NCBI GenBank assembly: GCA_035911095.1
Contig: JAMHWF010000105.1
Coordinates: 58,006 to 122,005 of the forward strand
DNA length: 64,000 nucleotides
Source of the DNA: JAMHWF01 sp035911095
Lineage (GTDB): Bacteria; Pseudomonadota; Gammaproteobacteria; Burkholderiales; Burkholderiaceae_C
Direction: 5' to 3'
In this document: in pieces, positions 44,472 to 53,974 of the stretch
Layout of the letters: each line of letters opens with the position of its first letter
Numbering within the stretch: position 1 is the stretch's first letter
The notes under the pieces: model-generated
Databases searched by the model: none
Told to the model about the DNA's origin: nothing
What the model saw: the letters and a program-made list of their open reading frames with translations, nothing else
Position numbers and translations under genes: made by a program

Positions 44472-45098
44472 ATGACCAAGCCCTATGTCCGCCTCGACAA
44501 GAACGACGCCGCCGTGCTGCTGGTGGACCACCAGACCGGCCTGCTGTCGCTGGTGCGGGACATCGACCCGGACAAGTTCAAGAACAACGTGCTCGCGCTG
44601 GCCGACATCGCCACCTACTTCAAGCTGCCGACGATCCTGACCACCAGCTTCGAGAGCGGCCCCAACGGCCCGCTGGTGCCGGAGCTGAAGGGCCAGTTCC
44701 CGGACGCGCCCTACATCGCCCGGCCCGGCAACATCAACGCCTGGGACAACGAAGACTTCGTCCAGGCGGTGAAGGCCACCGGCAGGAAGCAGCTCATCAT
44801 CGCCGGCGTGGTGACCGAGGTCTGCGTGGCCTTCCCCGCGCTGTCCGCGATCGAGGAAGGCTTCGACGTGTTCGTGATCACCGATGCCTCGGGCACCTTC
44901 AACGAGATCACCCGTGACGCGGCCTGGAACCGCATGGCGCAGGCCGGCGTGCAGCTGATGAGCTGGTTCGGCGCCGCCGCCGAGCTGCACCGCGACTGGC
45001 GCAACGACGTGGAGGGGCTGGGCACGCTGTTCTCCAACCACATCCCGGACTACCGCAACCTGATCACCAGCCACACGATGCTGACCCAGGGCAAGTAA
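44472..45098 (+). CDS. YcaC-like isochorismatase-family hydrolase
   Basis: A 208-residue cysteine hydrolase with VLLVDHQTGLLSLVRDIDPD (Asp of the triad) and GVVTEVCVAFPALSAIEEGF (Cys), as in E. coli YcaC. The substrate of YcaC is not firmly known. AGGAGA precedes the ATG. The pairing of pirin with a YcaC-like hydrolase under a divergent LysR regulator is common in proteobacteria and points to a stress or small-molecule detoxification unit. It is distinct from the biuret-hydrolase-like protein at 12448, which has a different active-site context. Confidence 0.87.
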   Translation: MTKPYVRLDKNDAAVLLVDHQTGLLSLVRDIDPDKFKNNVLALADIATYFKLPTILTTSFESGPNGPLVPELKGQFPDAPYIARPGNINAWDNEDFVQAVKATGRKQLIIAGVVTEVCVAFPALSAIEEGFDVFVITDASGTFNEITRDAAWNRMAQAGVQLMSWFGAAAELHRDWRNDVEGLGTLFSNHIPDYRNLITSHTMLTQGK

Positions 45099-45176
45099 GG
45101 CGACGACCCAGGCCAGCGCCGGCCGGCCATCACCCCGGGCGCGCCGGCCGGTGCCGCGCCGGCGCGCGCCGCCGCA

Positions 45177-46562
<1,386 letters not shown>

Positions 46563-46959
46563 GGTGGCGGCGGCTGGCGAAGGGGCGCGCCACGGGCCGG
46601 TGCCCGGGCGCATGCCCAGTGTCCGCGTTGCCGCCCGCGAACTCAAATGGCCGCCCGATCGACCTCGTGGCGCGCTCCACGACCGCCGCGCCCGCCGTCG
46701 CCCCAAGGGTCGGCAACCGCGTCGCCGCGGCCCGGCGGGCCCCGTTCGGCAGCCGGGAGGCCGACTCAAGACGCGCCGCGGGCCATGCCGCGCCCAAACC
46801 GCGACGGATGTCACGCGCGGCGGGCGATCCCCTGAACTGCTTGGCGAAACGCTGCCGATATCGATCCATCGGGCCGCCGGGGCTGCTTCAGCATCGGCGT
46901 CGACCCTGGGGCTGCAGCGCTTTGAGCAGCCATAGAGAGATTCGAGACACGAGGAGCGC
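46563..46959. other. 397-base divergent intergenic region
   Basis: Lies between sdaA (minus) and the secretion cluster (plus). No coding frame with family resemblance, RNA gene or clear operator was seen. A GAGGAG ribosome-binding sequence stands directly before the GAF-HlyD ATG at 46960. The promoters of both units must lie here. Confidence 0.7.
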
Positions 46960-48567
46960 ATGCACGCCAGTGCAAAGCCACGCGAGACCGACCCGGCAAG
47001 CGACGGTGACGTTGCCACGCCTGTGCTCGCGCGCCCCCCCCCGGCGACGGCGCCCTCCCGGCCGGCGCCAGCGCGGGTGGCGCGGCCCGGCCCGGTGCCC
47101 GCGTCGAGCGCTCCGGCACCGGCCAGCGACTCCGCCTCGCCGCCGCCGGCGACGCCGCCGCCCGTGGCGGCCCCCCCCGCGGCCGCCACGGGCGACGGCC
47201 GCCGCCAGGCCTCCCGCGGCGCCTCGGTGCTCGGCCTGCAGGCCCGCGCCCTGATGCACGAGAGGCCCGATGCCGCAGGGCGCGCGGTCGTCGACCAGCT
47301 GGCCCAGAGCCTGGGCTGCGAGCGGGTGAGCCTCGGCCTGCTGGTTTCCGGCCGGCTGCTGGTGGCCGCCGTCTCCGGCGCCGGCGACCTGCGCCGCCGC
47401 CAGGCCGGCCTGCAGCCGCTCGCCGCGGCGATGAACGAGTCGATCGACCAGCGCAGCCCGGTGATCCACCCGATGGCGACCTCGACCGTGGTCGCCCTCG
47501 CCCACGGCGACCTGGCGCGCGTCAACGGCGGCTTCTCGATCTACACGATCCCGGTCACCAGCCGCGAGCTGCCGATCGGCGCGATGCTGTTCGAGCGCCG
47601 CGGCGGCTTCGACGCCGCGTCACTGCAGGGCGCACGCGACGCGGCCATGTTCGTCGCCCCGGTGCTCGCGCTGCAGCACCGCGCGGACGGGCAGCGCAAC
47701 CGGCTTGCCGGCTGGCTCGGCTTCGGCGAGGCGCCCCCGCGCGGCCGCCTCGCGCCTTCGGCGCGCCGTGCGATCGCGCTCGGCAGCGCGCTGGTGCTGA
47801 CCCTCGCCGCCTTCGTCCCGGTGCCCCACCGGGTGATCGCGTCGGCGCGGGTCGAGGGCGCGCAGCAGCACCTGCTGGTCGCGTCGGCCGACGGCTTCAT
47901 CGGCAGCGTCGCGGTGCGCCCCGGCGAGACGGTCACCGCGGGCCAGGTGCTGGCCCGCCTCGACGACCGCGAACTGCTGCTGGAACGCGACAAGTGGGCG
48001 GCCGAGGCGGCCTACGTCGACAAGCAGTACCGCGAGGCCCTGTCGCTCGACGACGCGCCCGCGATCGTGACCGGGCGCGCCAAGCTCGAGCAGGCGCAGA
48101 GCCAGGTCGCGCTGGCCACGCGCCAGCTCGACCGGGCCAACCTGCGCTCGCCGGTGGACGGTGTGCTGATCGCCGGCGACCTGAGCCAGTCGATCGGCAC
48201 CCCGGTGCGGCGCGGCCAGGAGCTGATGACGGTGGCCAGCGCCGACCACTTCCGCGTCGTGGCCGAGGTCGACGAGCAGGACATCGCGCACCTGCGCGCC
48301 GGCCAGCCGGTGCAGGTGCTGTTCGGCGCCCTGCCCGGCGCCGCGCTGCCGCTGGCGGTGACGCGCATCGCCCCGGTCGCCTCGCAGGCCGAGGGCCGCA
48401 ACGTGTTCGAGGTCGAGGCCGAGCCGGAGGCCGCGGGTGGCCCCGCGCTGCGGCCCGGCATGCGCGGCGTGGCGCGCATCGAGGTCGGCGAGGCCGCGGT
48501 CGGCGCGATCTGGTGGGAGCGCCTGTCCAATGCGGTGCGCCGGCTGTCCTGGCGGCTGCTGGGCTGA
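46960..48567 (+). CDS. GAF-domain HlyD-type membrane fusion protein
   Basis: A 535-residue inner-membrane adaptor. The first 85 residues are Pro/Ala-rich and disordered. A GAF-like domain follows (about 90-250; it includes VVDQLAQSLGCERVSLGLLV and LPIGAMLFERRGGFD). A membrane helix at about 268-286 (IALGSALVLTLAAFVPVP) leads to a periplasmic HlyD part: lipoyl half (VRPGETVTAGQVLARLDDRE), a short hairpin, the second half (ANLRSPVDGVLIAGDLS) and a beta-barrel with EVDEQDIAHLRAGQPVQVLF. GAF domains on membrane fusion proteins are uncommon and suggest that export responds to a cytoplasmic signal. It is the first of five co-directional genes. Confidence 0.85.
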   Translation: MHASAKPRETDPASDGDVATPVLARPPPATAPSRPAPARVARPGPVPASSAPAPASDSASPPPATPPPVAAPPAAATGDGRRQASRGASVLGLQARALMHERPDAAGRAVVDQLAQSLGCERVSLGLLVSGRLLVAAVSGAGDLRRRQAGLQPLAAAMNESIDQRSPVIHPMATSTVVALAHGDLARVNGGFSIYTIPVTSRELPIGAMLFERRGGFDAASLQGARDAAMFVAPVLALQHRADGQRNRLAGWLGFGEAPPRGRLAPSARRAIALGSALVLTLAAFVPVPHRVIASARVEGAQQHLLVASADGFIGSVAVRPGETVTAGQVLARLDDRELLLERDKWAAEAAYVDKQYREALSLDDAPAIVTGRAKLEQAQSQVALATRQLDRANLRSPVDGVLIAGDLSQSIGTPVRRGQELMTVASADHFRVVAEVDEQDIAHLRAGQPVQVLFGALPGAALPLAVTRIAPVASQAEGRNVFEVEAEPEAAGGPALRPGMRGVARIEVGEAAVGAIWWERLSNAVRRLSWRLLG

Positions 48568-48583
48568 GAACGGGCCCGCTGCG

Positions 48584-50725
48584 ATGGACCGCCTGCCGCT
48601 GCTCTCGTCCGACTGGTACCGCGTCGCCTTCCTGCGCCCGCGCATGCGCCCGGGCGTGCGCGTCACGCGCCAGCTCGCGCGCGGCGAGACCTGGTACGTG
48701 CTGAGCGACCCGCTGTCCGGCCGCCACCACCGCTTCAACGCCGCGGCCTACGGCCTGATCGCCTGCTGCGACGGCCGGCGCTCGATCGACGAGGTCTGGG
48801 CGATGCGGGTCGAGGCCGAGGGCGACGCCGCGCCGACCCAGTCGCAGGCGATCGAGGTCTACGCCCGGGCCTTCGCCGCCAACCTGTTCACCGGCGACGT
48901 CGCGCCGGACGCCCGCGCGGCGATGCGCATGCACGACCGCCAGCGCGCGCAGCGCCTGCGCGCCGCGCTCAACCCCTTCGCCTTCCGCGTGCCGCTGTTC
49001 GACCCCGAGCCGCTGCTCCGGCGCCACGTCGACCAGGTTCGCTGGCTGTTCACCGCCAACGCCCGGCGCGCGATCGCGCTGCTGGTGGCCGTCGGGGCGC
49101 TGCTGCTCGTCGTCAACGCAGAGGCCTTCGCCCAGTTCGCGCACAACGAGCTCGGCAGCGGCCGCCTGCTGGTGGCGATGTGGCTGGTCTACCCGCTGAT
49201 CAAGGCGGTGCACGAGGCGGCGCACGCCTTCGCGGTCAAGGTGTACGGCGGCGAGGTGCACGAGGTCGGCATCACGCTGATGATGCTGACGCCGGTGCCC
49301 TACGTCGACGCCTCGGCCTCGACCGCCTTCGCCCGCAGGCAGCACCGCTTCGCCGTCGCCGTCGCCGGGATCGCCGTCGAGGCGCTGCTGGCGACCGGTG
49401 CGCTGGTGCTGTGGCTGCTCTCCGAGCCGGGGCTGCTGAACGACATCGCCTTCGCGGTCGCCTTCGTCGGCGGCATCTCGACGCTGCTCGTCAACGGCAA
49501 CCCGCTGCTGCGCTTCGATGGCTACCACGCGCTGGTGGACGCGCTGGAGACGCCCAACCTGGCCCTGCGCAGCAACCAGTTCCTGCAGTACCAGCTCAAG
49601 CGCCTGCTCGGCCTGAAGCGCCTGCGCCGCCCGCACGTCGCCCCGCGCGAGACCGGCTGGCTGCTGGCCTATGCGCCGCTGTCCTGGCTCTACCGCAGCG
49701 CGCTGCTGGCCACCTTCTCGGTCGCGGCGGCGGCCTGGCACCCGCTGCTCGGGTTGACGGTGCTGCTGCTCGGGATCTGGTTCTGCCTGGCCAAGCCGCT
49801 CGGCGGCCTGCTCAAGTGGCTGACCGAGGCGGCCGAGCTGCACGGCCAGCGCGCCCGCGCCTGGGGTGCCGCCGGCTGCGCCGCCGCGCTCGCGGGCGCC
49901 ATCGTCGTCGCGATGCCGCTGCCCCAGCGCACCCACGCGCCGGGGCTGGTGTGGCTGCCCGACGAGGCCGTCGTGCGGCCCGACACCGAAGGCTTCGTGG
50001 TCGAGCACCTGGTGCGCGACGGCGACGCGGTCGAGGCCGGCACACCCCTGCTGCGCCTGGAGAACGAGGCCCTGCGGGTGCAGCTGGCCGGGCTGGAAGC
50101 GGAGGTGCGCCAGTACGAGGTCGAGACCGCCGGCTGGTTCGGCATCGACGCGACCCGGCGCGGCCTGGCCGCCGACCGCCTGCAGCGGGCGCAGGCCGAG
50201 CGCGACCGGCTCGCGCAGCGCGTCGCCGCGCTCGAGCTGCGTGCGGGCATCGCCGGGCGGGTCGCCCTCGACGAGCACCGGCTGCTGCGCGGACGCTTCG
50301 TGACCCAGGGCGAGGTGGTCGCGCACGTGCTGCCGGCGCAGGCGCCGCTGGTGCGCGCCCTGGTCGCCAACGACGACATCGAGCTGGTGCGCGACGCCGC
50401 CGAAGGCGCGCGGGTGAGCCTGGCCCACGACGGCGGCGGCACCGTGCTGGCAACGATCGAACGCTACGTGCCGCGCGCCAGCCGCGCGCTGCCGACACCG
50501 GCCCTGGGCGAGGCAGCGGGCGGGCCGCTCGCGCTCGACCCGGCAGACCCCGAAGGCCGCACCACGGCGGAGCCGCGCTTCGAAGTCGACCTGCGCCTGC
50601 CGCCCGGCACGCCGGCGCACATCGGCACGCGGGCGCTGGTGACCTTCCTGCAGGGCGAAACGACGCTCGTCAGCCTCGCGGCGCGCGCGCTGAGGCGCAC
50701 CTTCCTGCGCCATTTCGAGCGATGA
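48584..50725 (+). CDS. PqqD-like/M50 site-2 protease/HlyD fusion protein
   Basis: A 713-residue multi-domain membrane protein. N-terminal residues 20-105 resemble the PqqD-like peptide-binding fold (GETWYVLSDPLSGRHHRFNA, AYGLIACCDGRRSIDEVWAM). Next are membrane segments with the zinc motif HEAAH (210-214) and NPLLRFDG (306-313, third ligand Asp312), the hallmarks of M50 intramembrane proteases. After further helices, a periplasmic HlyD-like part follows from about residue 420 (EGFVVEHLVRDGDAVEAGTP, AGIAGRVALDEHRLLRGRFV). The gene lies 16 bases after the GAF-HlyD gene and its stop overlaps the SecA-like ATG. The combination suggests recognition, cleavage and export of a substrate's leader; no member with this exact role is known to me. 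Confidence 0.85.
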   Translation: MDRLPLLSSDWYRVAFLRPRMRPGVRVTRQLARGETWYVLSDPLSGRHHRFNAAAYGLIACCDGRRSIDEVWAMRVEAEGDAAPTQSQAIEVYARAFAANLFTGDVAPDARAAMRMHDRQRAQRLRAALNPFAFRVPLFDPEPLLRRHVDQVRWLFTANARRAIALLVAVGALLLVVNAEAFAQFAHNELGSGRLLVAMWLVYPLIKAVHEAAHAFAVKVYGGEVHEVGITLMMLTPVPYVDASASTAFARRQHRFAVAVAGIAVEALLATGALVLWLLSEPGLLNDIAFAVAFVGGISTLLVNGNPLLRFDGYHALVDALETPNLALRSNQFLQYQLKRLLGLKRLRRPHVAPRETGWLLAYAPLSWLYRSALLATFSVAAAAWHPLLGLTVLLLGIWFCLAKPLGGLLKWLTEAAELHGQRARAWGAAGCAAALAGAIVVAMPLPQRTHAPGLVWLPDEAVVRPDTEGFVVEHLVRDGDAVEAGTPLLRLENEALRVQLAGLEAEVRQYEVETAGWFGIDATRRGLAADRLQRAQAERDRLAQRVAALELRAGIAGRVALDEHRLLRGRFVTQGEVVAHVLPAQAPLVRALVANDDIELVRDAAEGARVSLAHDGGGTVLATIERYVPRASRALPTPALGEAAGGPLALDPADPEGRTTAEPRFEVDLRLPPGTPAHIGTRALVTFLQGETTLVSLAARALRRTFLRHFER

Positions 50726-52932
50726 ACAGCCTGCCGCTCGACCTCGCCGCCCTCGCGGGCCCGCGCCGGGCCCGCGCGCCCGTGGCGGGCCCTGCGCCAG
50801 GCCCGGCTTGCGGCCTGGCGCCCTCTGATGCGTCCGGCCGAGCGGGTGCCTCCGCCGCCGCGACCGCCCCGGCATCGATACCCGCGGCGCGGGCCGGCGA
50901 CCCGGCGCTGCTCCCGCCGGCCGCCCTGGCCGCGGTGCACTACGCCGAGCGCGACGCCGACAGCCCCTTCCCGCGGCTGCGCGACCTGTGGCGCTGGCTG
51001 CGCGGCGCCGCCTCGCCGCCGCGCCCGGCGCAGTGGCCGGCGCGCTTCCAGCGGGCGTTCGCCTCCGCCTCCCGGCACTTCGCAGGCCTCGACGACCAGA
51101 CCCTCGCCGCCGCCCTGCCGACGCTGCGTGCCCGCCTGCGCGCCGACGACCCGCGCGGCACGGCCGCGGCCCGTTCCCTGGCACTGGCCGCCGACGCCGC
51201 GCGGCGTCACCTGCGGCAGACGCCCTACCCGACCCAGTGCCTGGCCGCCTGGCTGATGCTCGACGGCCGCCTGGCCGAGATGGCGACCGGCGAGGGCAAG
51301 ACCCTGGCCACCGGCCTGGCGGCGGCCGCTGCCGCGCTCACCGGCACCCCGGTGCATGTGCTGACCGCCAACGACTACCTGGTGCAGCGCGACCGCGAGA
51401 CCCTGGCGCCGATGTTCGACGCCCTCGGCCTCGGCAGCGCCAGCGTGCTGCCGGCGATGTCGCGCGACGAGCGCACGGCCGCCTATGCGCACGACATCGT
51501 CTACCTCACGGCGCGCGAGCTGGGCTTCGACTACCTGCGCGACCACCTCGCGCTGCGTGGCCAGCGCGACCCGCGCCTGCTCGCCGCGCGCGAGATCGGC
51601 GCGACCGAGGCCGCTGCCTGCGCGACCGGCGGCCCGTCCGGCGGTGCGATCGCGGCCGCCGCCACCGCACCGCGTCCCGCGCTGCCCGGCCTGCGCCTGG
51701 CCCTGGTCGACGAGGCCGACAGCATCCTGCTCGACGAGGCGACGATGCCGCTGATCGTCGCGATGCCGGTCGGCGCGATCGATGCCGACGGCTACCGCCG
51801 CGCGCTCGCCGTCTCGCGCCGCCTGCAGCGCGGGGCCGACTACCGCCTGCTGCCCGCGCAGCGCCGCGCCGAGCTGACCGAGGCCGGCCGCGACGCGGTG
51901 GCCCGCGCGCTGGCCGATGCCGGCGGGTGCCTGCGCCCGCTGCGCCGCGCCCAGGAGCTGGTCGAGGCGGCGCTCTCGGCGCGCCTGGTGATGCAGCGCG
52001 ACCGCGACTACGCGGTCGTCGAGGGGCGCCTGCAGCACATCGACGAGGTCACCGGCCGCATCGCCGACGGCCGCCAGTGGACCGGGCCGCTGCAGGCGAT
52101 GGTCGAGCTGAAGGAAGGCCTGGAGCCGAGCGTGCCGACGCAGCCGGCGGCGCAGATCACCTACCAGCGCTTCTTCCCGCGCTACCTGCGCCTGGGCGGC
52201 ATGAGCGGCACCCTGGCGGAGGCTCGCCTCGAGCTGGGCGTGCTCTACGGGCCGCGCGTCGCCCGCGTGCCACTGGCCCGCCCCGACCGCCGCCGCTGGC
52301 TCGGCGAGCGCGGCTTCGCCGACACCCCGGCGCGCGACGCCGCCCTGGTCGCACGCGTGGTCGCGCTGCGCGCCGTCGGCCGGCCGGTGCTCGTCGGCAC
52401 CGACAGCGTCGCCGCCTCGCAGCGCGTCTCGCAGCGCCTGCACGCGGCCGGCGTGCCGCACGAGCTGCTCAACGCGGTGCAGGACGGCGCCGAAGCCGAG
52501 CGCATCGCGCGCGCCGGCAGTGCCGGCGCCGTCACCGTCGCGACCAACATCGCCGGCCGCGGCACCGACATCCGCCTGGACGACGCGGCGCGCGCCGCCG
52601 GCGGCCTGCACGTGATCGCGACGATGCGCAACCGCTCGCGCCGCATCGACCGCCAGCTCGTCGGCCGCGCCGCGCGCCACGGCGACCCGGGCTCGGCCGA
52701 GCGGCTGCTCGCGCTCGACGACCCGCTGCTCACTGCCCACTGGCCGCGCTGGCTGCGCGCCGCCGCCGCCCGCGGCGCGCGCGGCGCCGAACTGCCCCGA
52801 CTGCTGACACGCCTGCTCGCCACCGGCGCCCAGCAGCGCGCCGAAGCCCATGACCGCGCGCTGCGCCGCCGCCTGCGCCTGGTCGACCGCCACCAGGCCG
52901 AGGCCTGGGCCTTCGCCGGCGGCACCGAATGA
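50722..52932 (+). CDS. SecA-like export ATPase lacking the C-terminal region
   Basis: A 736-residue homologue of the SecA motor. After an unusual Ala/Pro-rich N-terminus (residues 1-65), it shows Walker A in MATGEGKTLATG (ATGEGKT, 188-194), HVLTANDYLVQRDRE, YLTARELGFDYLRD, Walker B LVDEADSILLDEA (DEAD, 330-333), the preprotein cross-linking region ending in DYAVVEGRLQHIDEVTGRIA, YQRFFPRYLRLGGMSGTL, and motif VI-region NIAGRGTDIRL with QLVGRAARHGDPGS. It stops soon after the second motor domain; the usual helical wing, linker and SecB/zinc tail of the 900-residue housekeeping SecA are missing or short. It is therefore probably an accessory SecA dedicated to the neighbouring giant protein. Confidence 0.88.
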   Translation: MNSLPLDLAALAGPRRARAPVAGPAPGPACGLAPSDASGRAGASAAATAPASIPAARAGDPALLPPAALAAVHYAERDADSPFPRLRDLWRWLRGAASPPRPAQWPARFQRAFASASRHFAGLDDQTLAAALPTLRARLRADDPRGTAAARSLALAADAARRHLRQTPYPTQCLAAWLMLDGRLAEMATGEGKTLATGLAAAAAALTGTPVHVLTANDYLVQRDRETLAPMFDALGLGSASVLPAMSRDERTAAYAHDIVYLTARELGFDYLRDHLALRGQRDPRLLAAREIGATEAAACATGGPSGGAIAAAATAPRPALPGLRLALVDEADSILLDEATMPLIVAMPVGAIDADGYRRALAVSRRLQRGADYRLLPAQRRAELTEAGRDAVARALADAGGCLRPLRRAQELVEAALSARLVMQRDRDYAVVEGRLQHIDEVTGRIADGRQWTGPLQAMVELKEGLEPSVPTQPAAQITYQRFFPRYLRLGGMSGTLAEARLELGVLYGPRVARVPLARPDRRRWLGERGFADTPARDAALVARVVALRAVGRPVLVGTDSVAASQRVSQRLHAAGVPHELLNAVQDGAEAERIARAGSAGAVTVATNIAGRGTDIRLDDAARAAGGLHVIATMRNRSRRIDRQLVGRAARHGDPGSAERLLALDDPLLTAHWPRWLRAAAARGARGAELPRLLTRLLATGAQQRAEAHDRALRRRLRLVDRHQAEAWAFAGGTE

Positions 52933-52952
52933 GTTTCAGAGGACGTCAGACC

Positions 52953-53960
52953 ATGACCACCCCGCTCCACCCCAAGGCCTTCGCGGCCGCCGGCCCGGCC
53001 GGCGGTCCTGCCCTGCAGCCGTTGCGCCGCCTCGGCGTCGCCGCCGCGCTGGGCCTCGTCGCCCTCCATTCGCCGGCTGCGCCGCCCGCGAGTGCTCCAC
53101 CCGAAGCCTCGGGCGCGCTCGACTGCATGATCCAGCCGTACCAGGTCGTGCAGATCGGCAGCCCGGTGGCCGGCGTGATCGAGCAGGTCGGCGTCGAGCG
53201 GGGCGAGCGCGTCACGCGCGGCCAGGTCGTCGCTCAGCTGGCCGCCGGTGTCGAGCGCGCCGCGGTCGCCGTCGCGCGCGAACGCGCGCAGCAGGAAGGC
53301 GAGGTCACCGCCACCAACAGCTCGGCCAACCTCGCCAAGCGGGAGTTCGCGCGTGCCCGCGAGCTCTACGACCAGAACTTCGTCTCGCGCACCTACCTCG
53401 ACAAGCAGCGCGCCGAAGCCGAAGTCGCCGTCGGCCGCAGCGACCAGGCGGTGGAGCGCCAGAGCCTCGCCCACCGCGAGCTCTCGCTGGCCGCCGCGCA
53501 GCTCGCGCAGCGCACGATCCGCACCCCGATCGACGGCGTCGTCGTCGAGCGCTTCATGTCGCCCGGCGAGTTCGTCGACCAGAAGCCGATCCTGCGCATC
53601 GCGGCGCTCGACCCGCTGCGGGTCGACGTGCTGGTGCCGGCGGTGTACTTCGGCCGCATCGCGCCCGGCGCCAAGGGCGTCGTGATGCCCGAACTGCTGA
53701 GCCGCAGCCGCCACGAGGCGAGTGTGCGGTCGGTCGACGGCGTGATCGACGCGGCCACCAACACCTTCCGCGTGCGACTGGAGCTGCCCAACCGCGACAA
53801 CGCGCTGCCGGCCGGCCTGCGCTGCCGGGTCGACCTGGGCCTGCCGGCCGTCGGCGGCCCTGCGGCGTCGGTCGCTGCGCCCGCCGCACCGACCCCCGGC
53901 GGCGCCGCCGTCGCCGGCGCCTCGACCGCCCCGATCAGCGCCACCGTCGCCCGCCGCTGA
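52953..53960 (+). CDS. HlyD/RND-type periplasmic adaptor protein
   Basis: A 335-residue membrane fusion protein. The N-terminus contains a hydrophobic segment (about residues 22-40) that acts as signal or anchor. The lipoyl half is PVAGVIEQVGVERGERVTRG, a coiled-coil hairpin runs from about 85 to 165, the second half is RTIRTPIDGVVVERFMSPGE, and a beta-barrel follows. AGAGGA lies nine bases before the ATG at 52953; an ATG at 52929 overlapping the SecA-like stop is an equally possible start and would add eight residues. The C-terminus is Ala/Pro-rich. With two other HlyD-bearing proteins in the cluster it probably bridges to an outer-membrane channel encoded elsewhere. Confidence 0.85.
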   Translation: MTTPLHPKAFAAAGPAGGPALQPLRRLGVAAALGLVALHSPAAPPASAPPEASGALDCMIQPYQVVQIGSPVAGVIEQVGVERGERVTRGQVVAQLAAGVERAAVAVARERAQQEGEVTATNSSANLAKREFARARELYDQNFVSRTYLDKQRAEAEVAVGRSDQAVERQSLAHRELSLAAAQLAQRTIRTPIDGVVVERFMSPGEFVDQKPILRIAALDPLRVDVLVPAVYFGRIAPGAKGVVMPELLSRSRHEASVRSVDGVIDAATNTFRVRLELPNRDNALPAGLRCRVDLGLPAVGGPAASVAAPAAPTPGGAAVAGASTAPISATVARR

Positions 53961-53974
53961 AGAGACCCCTGACC

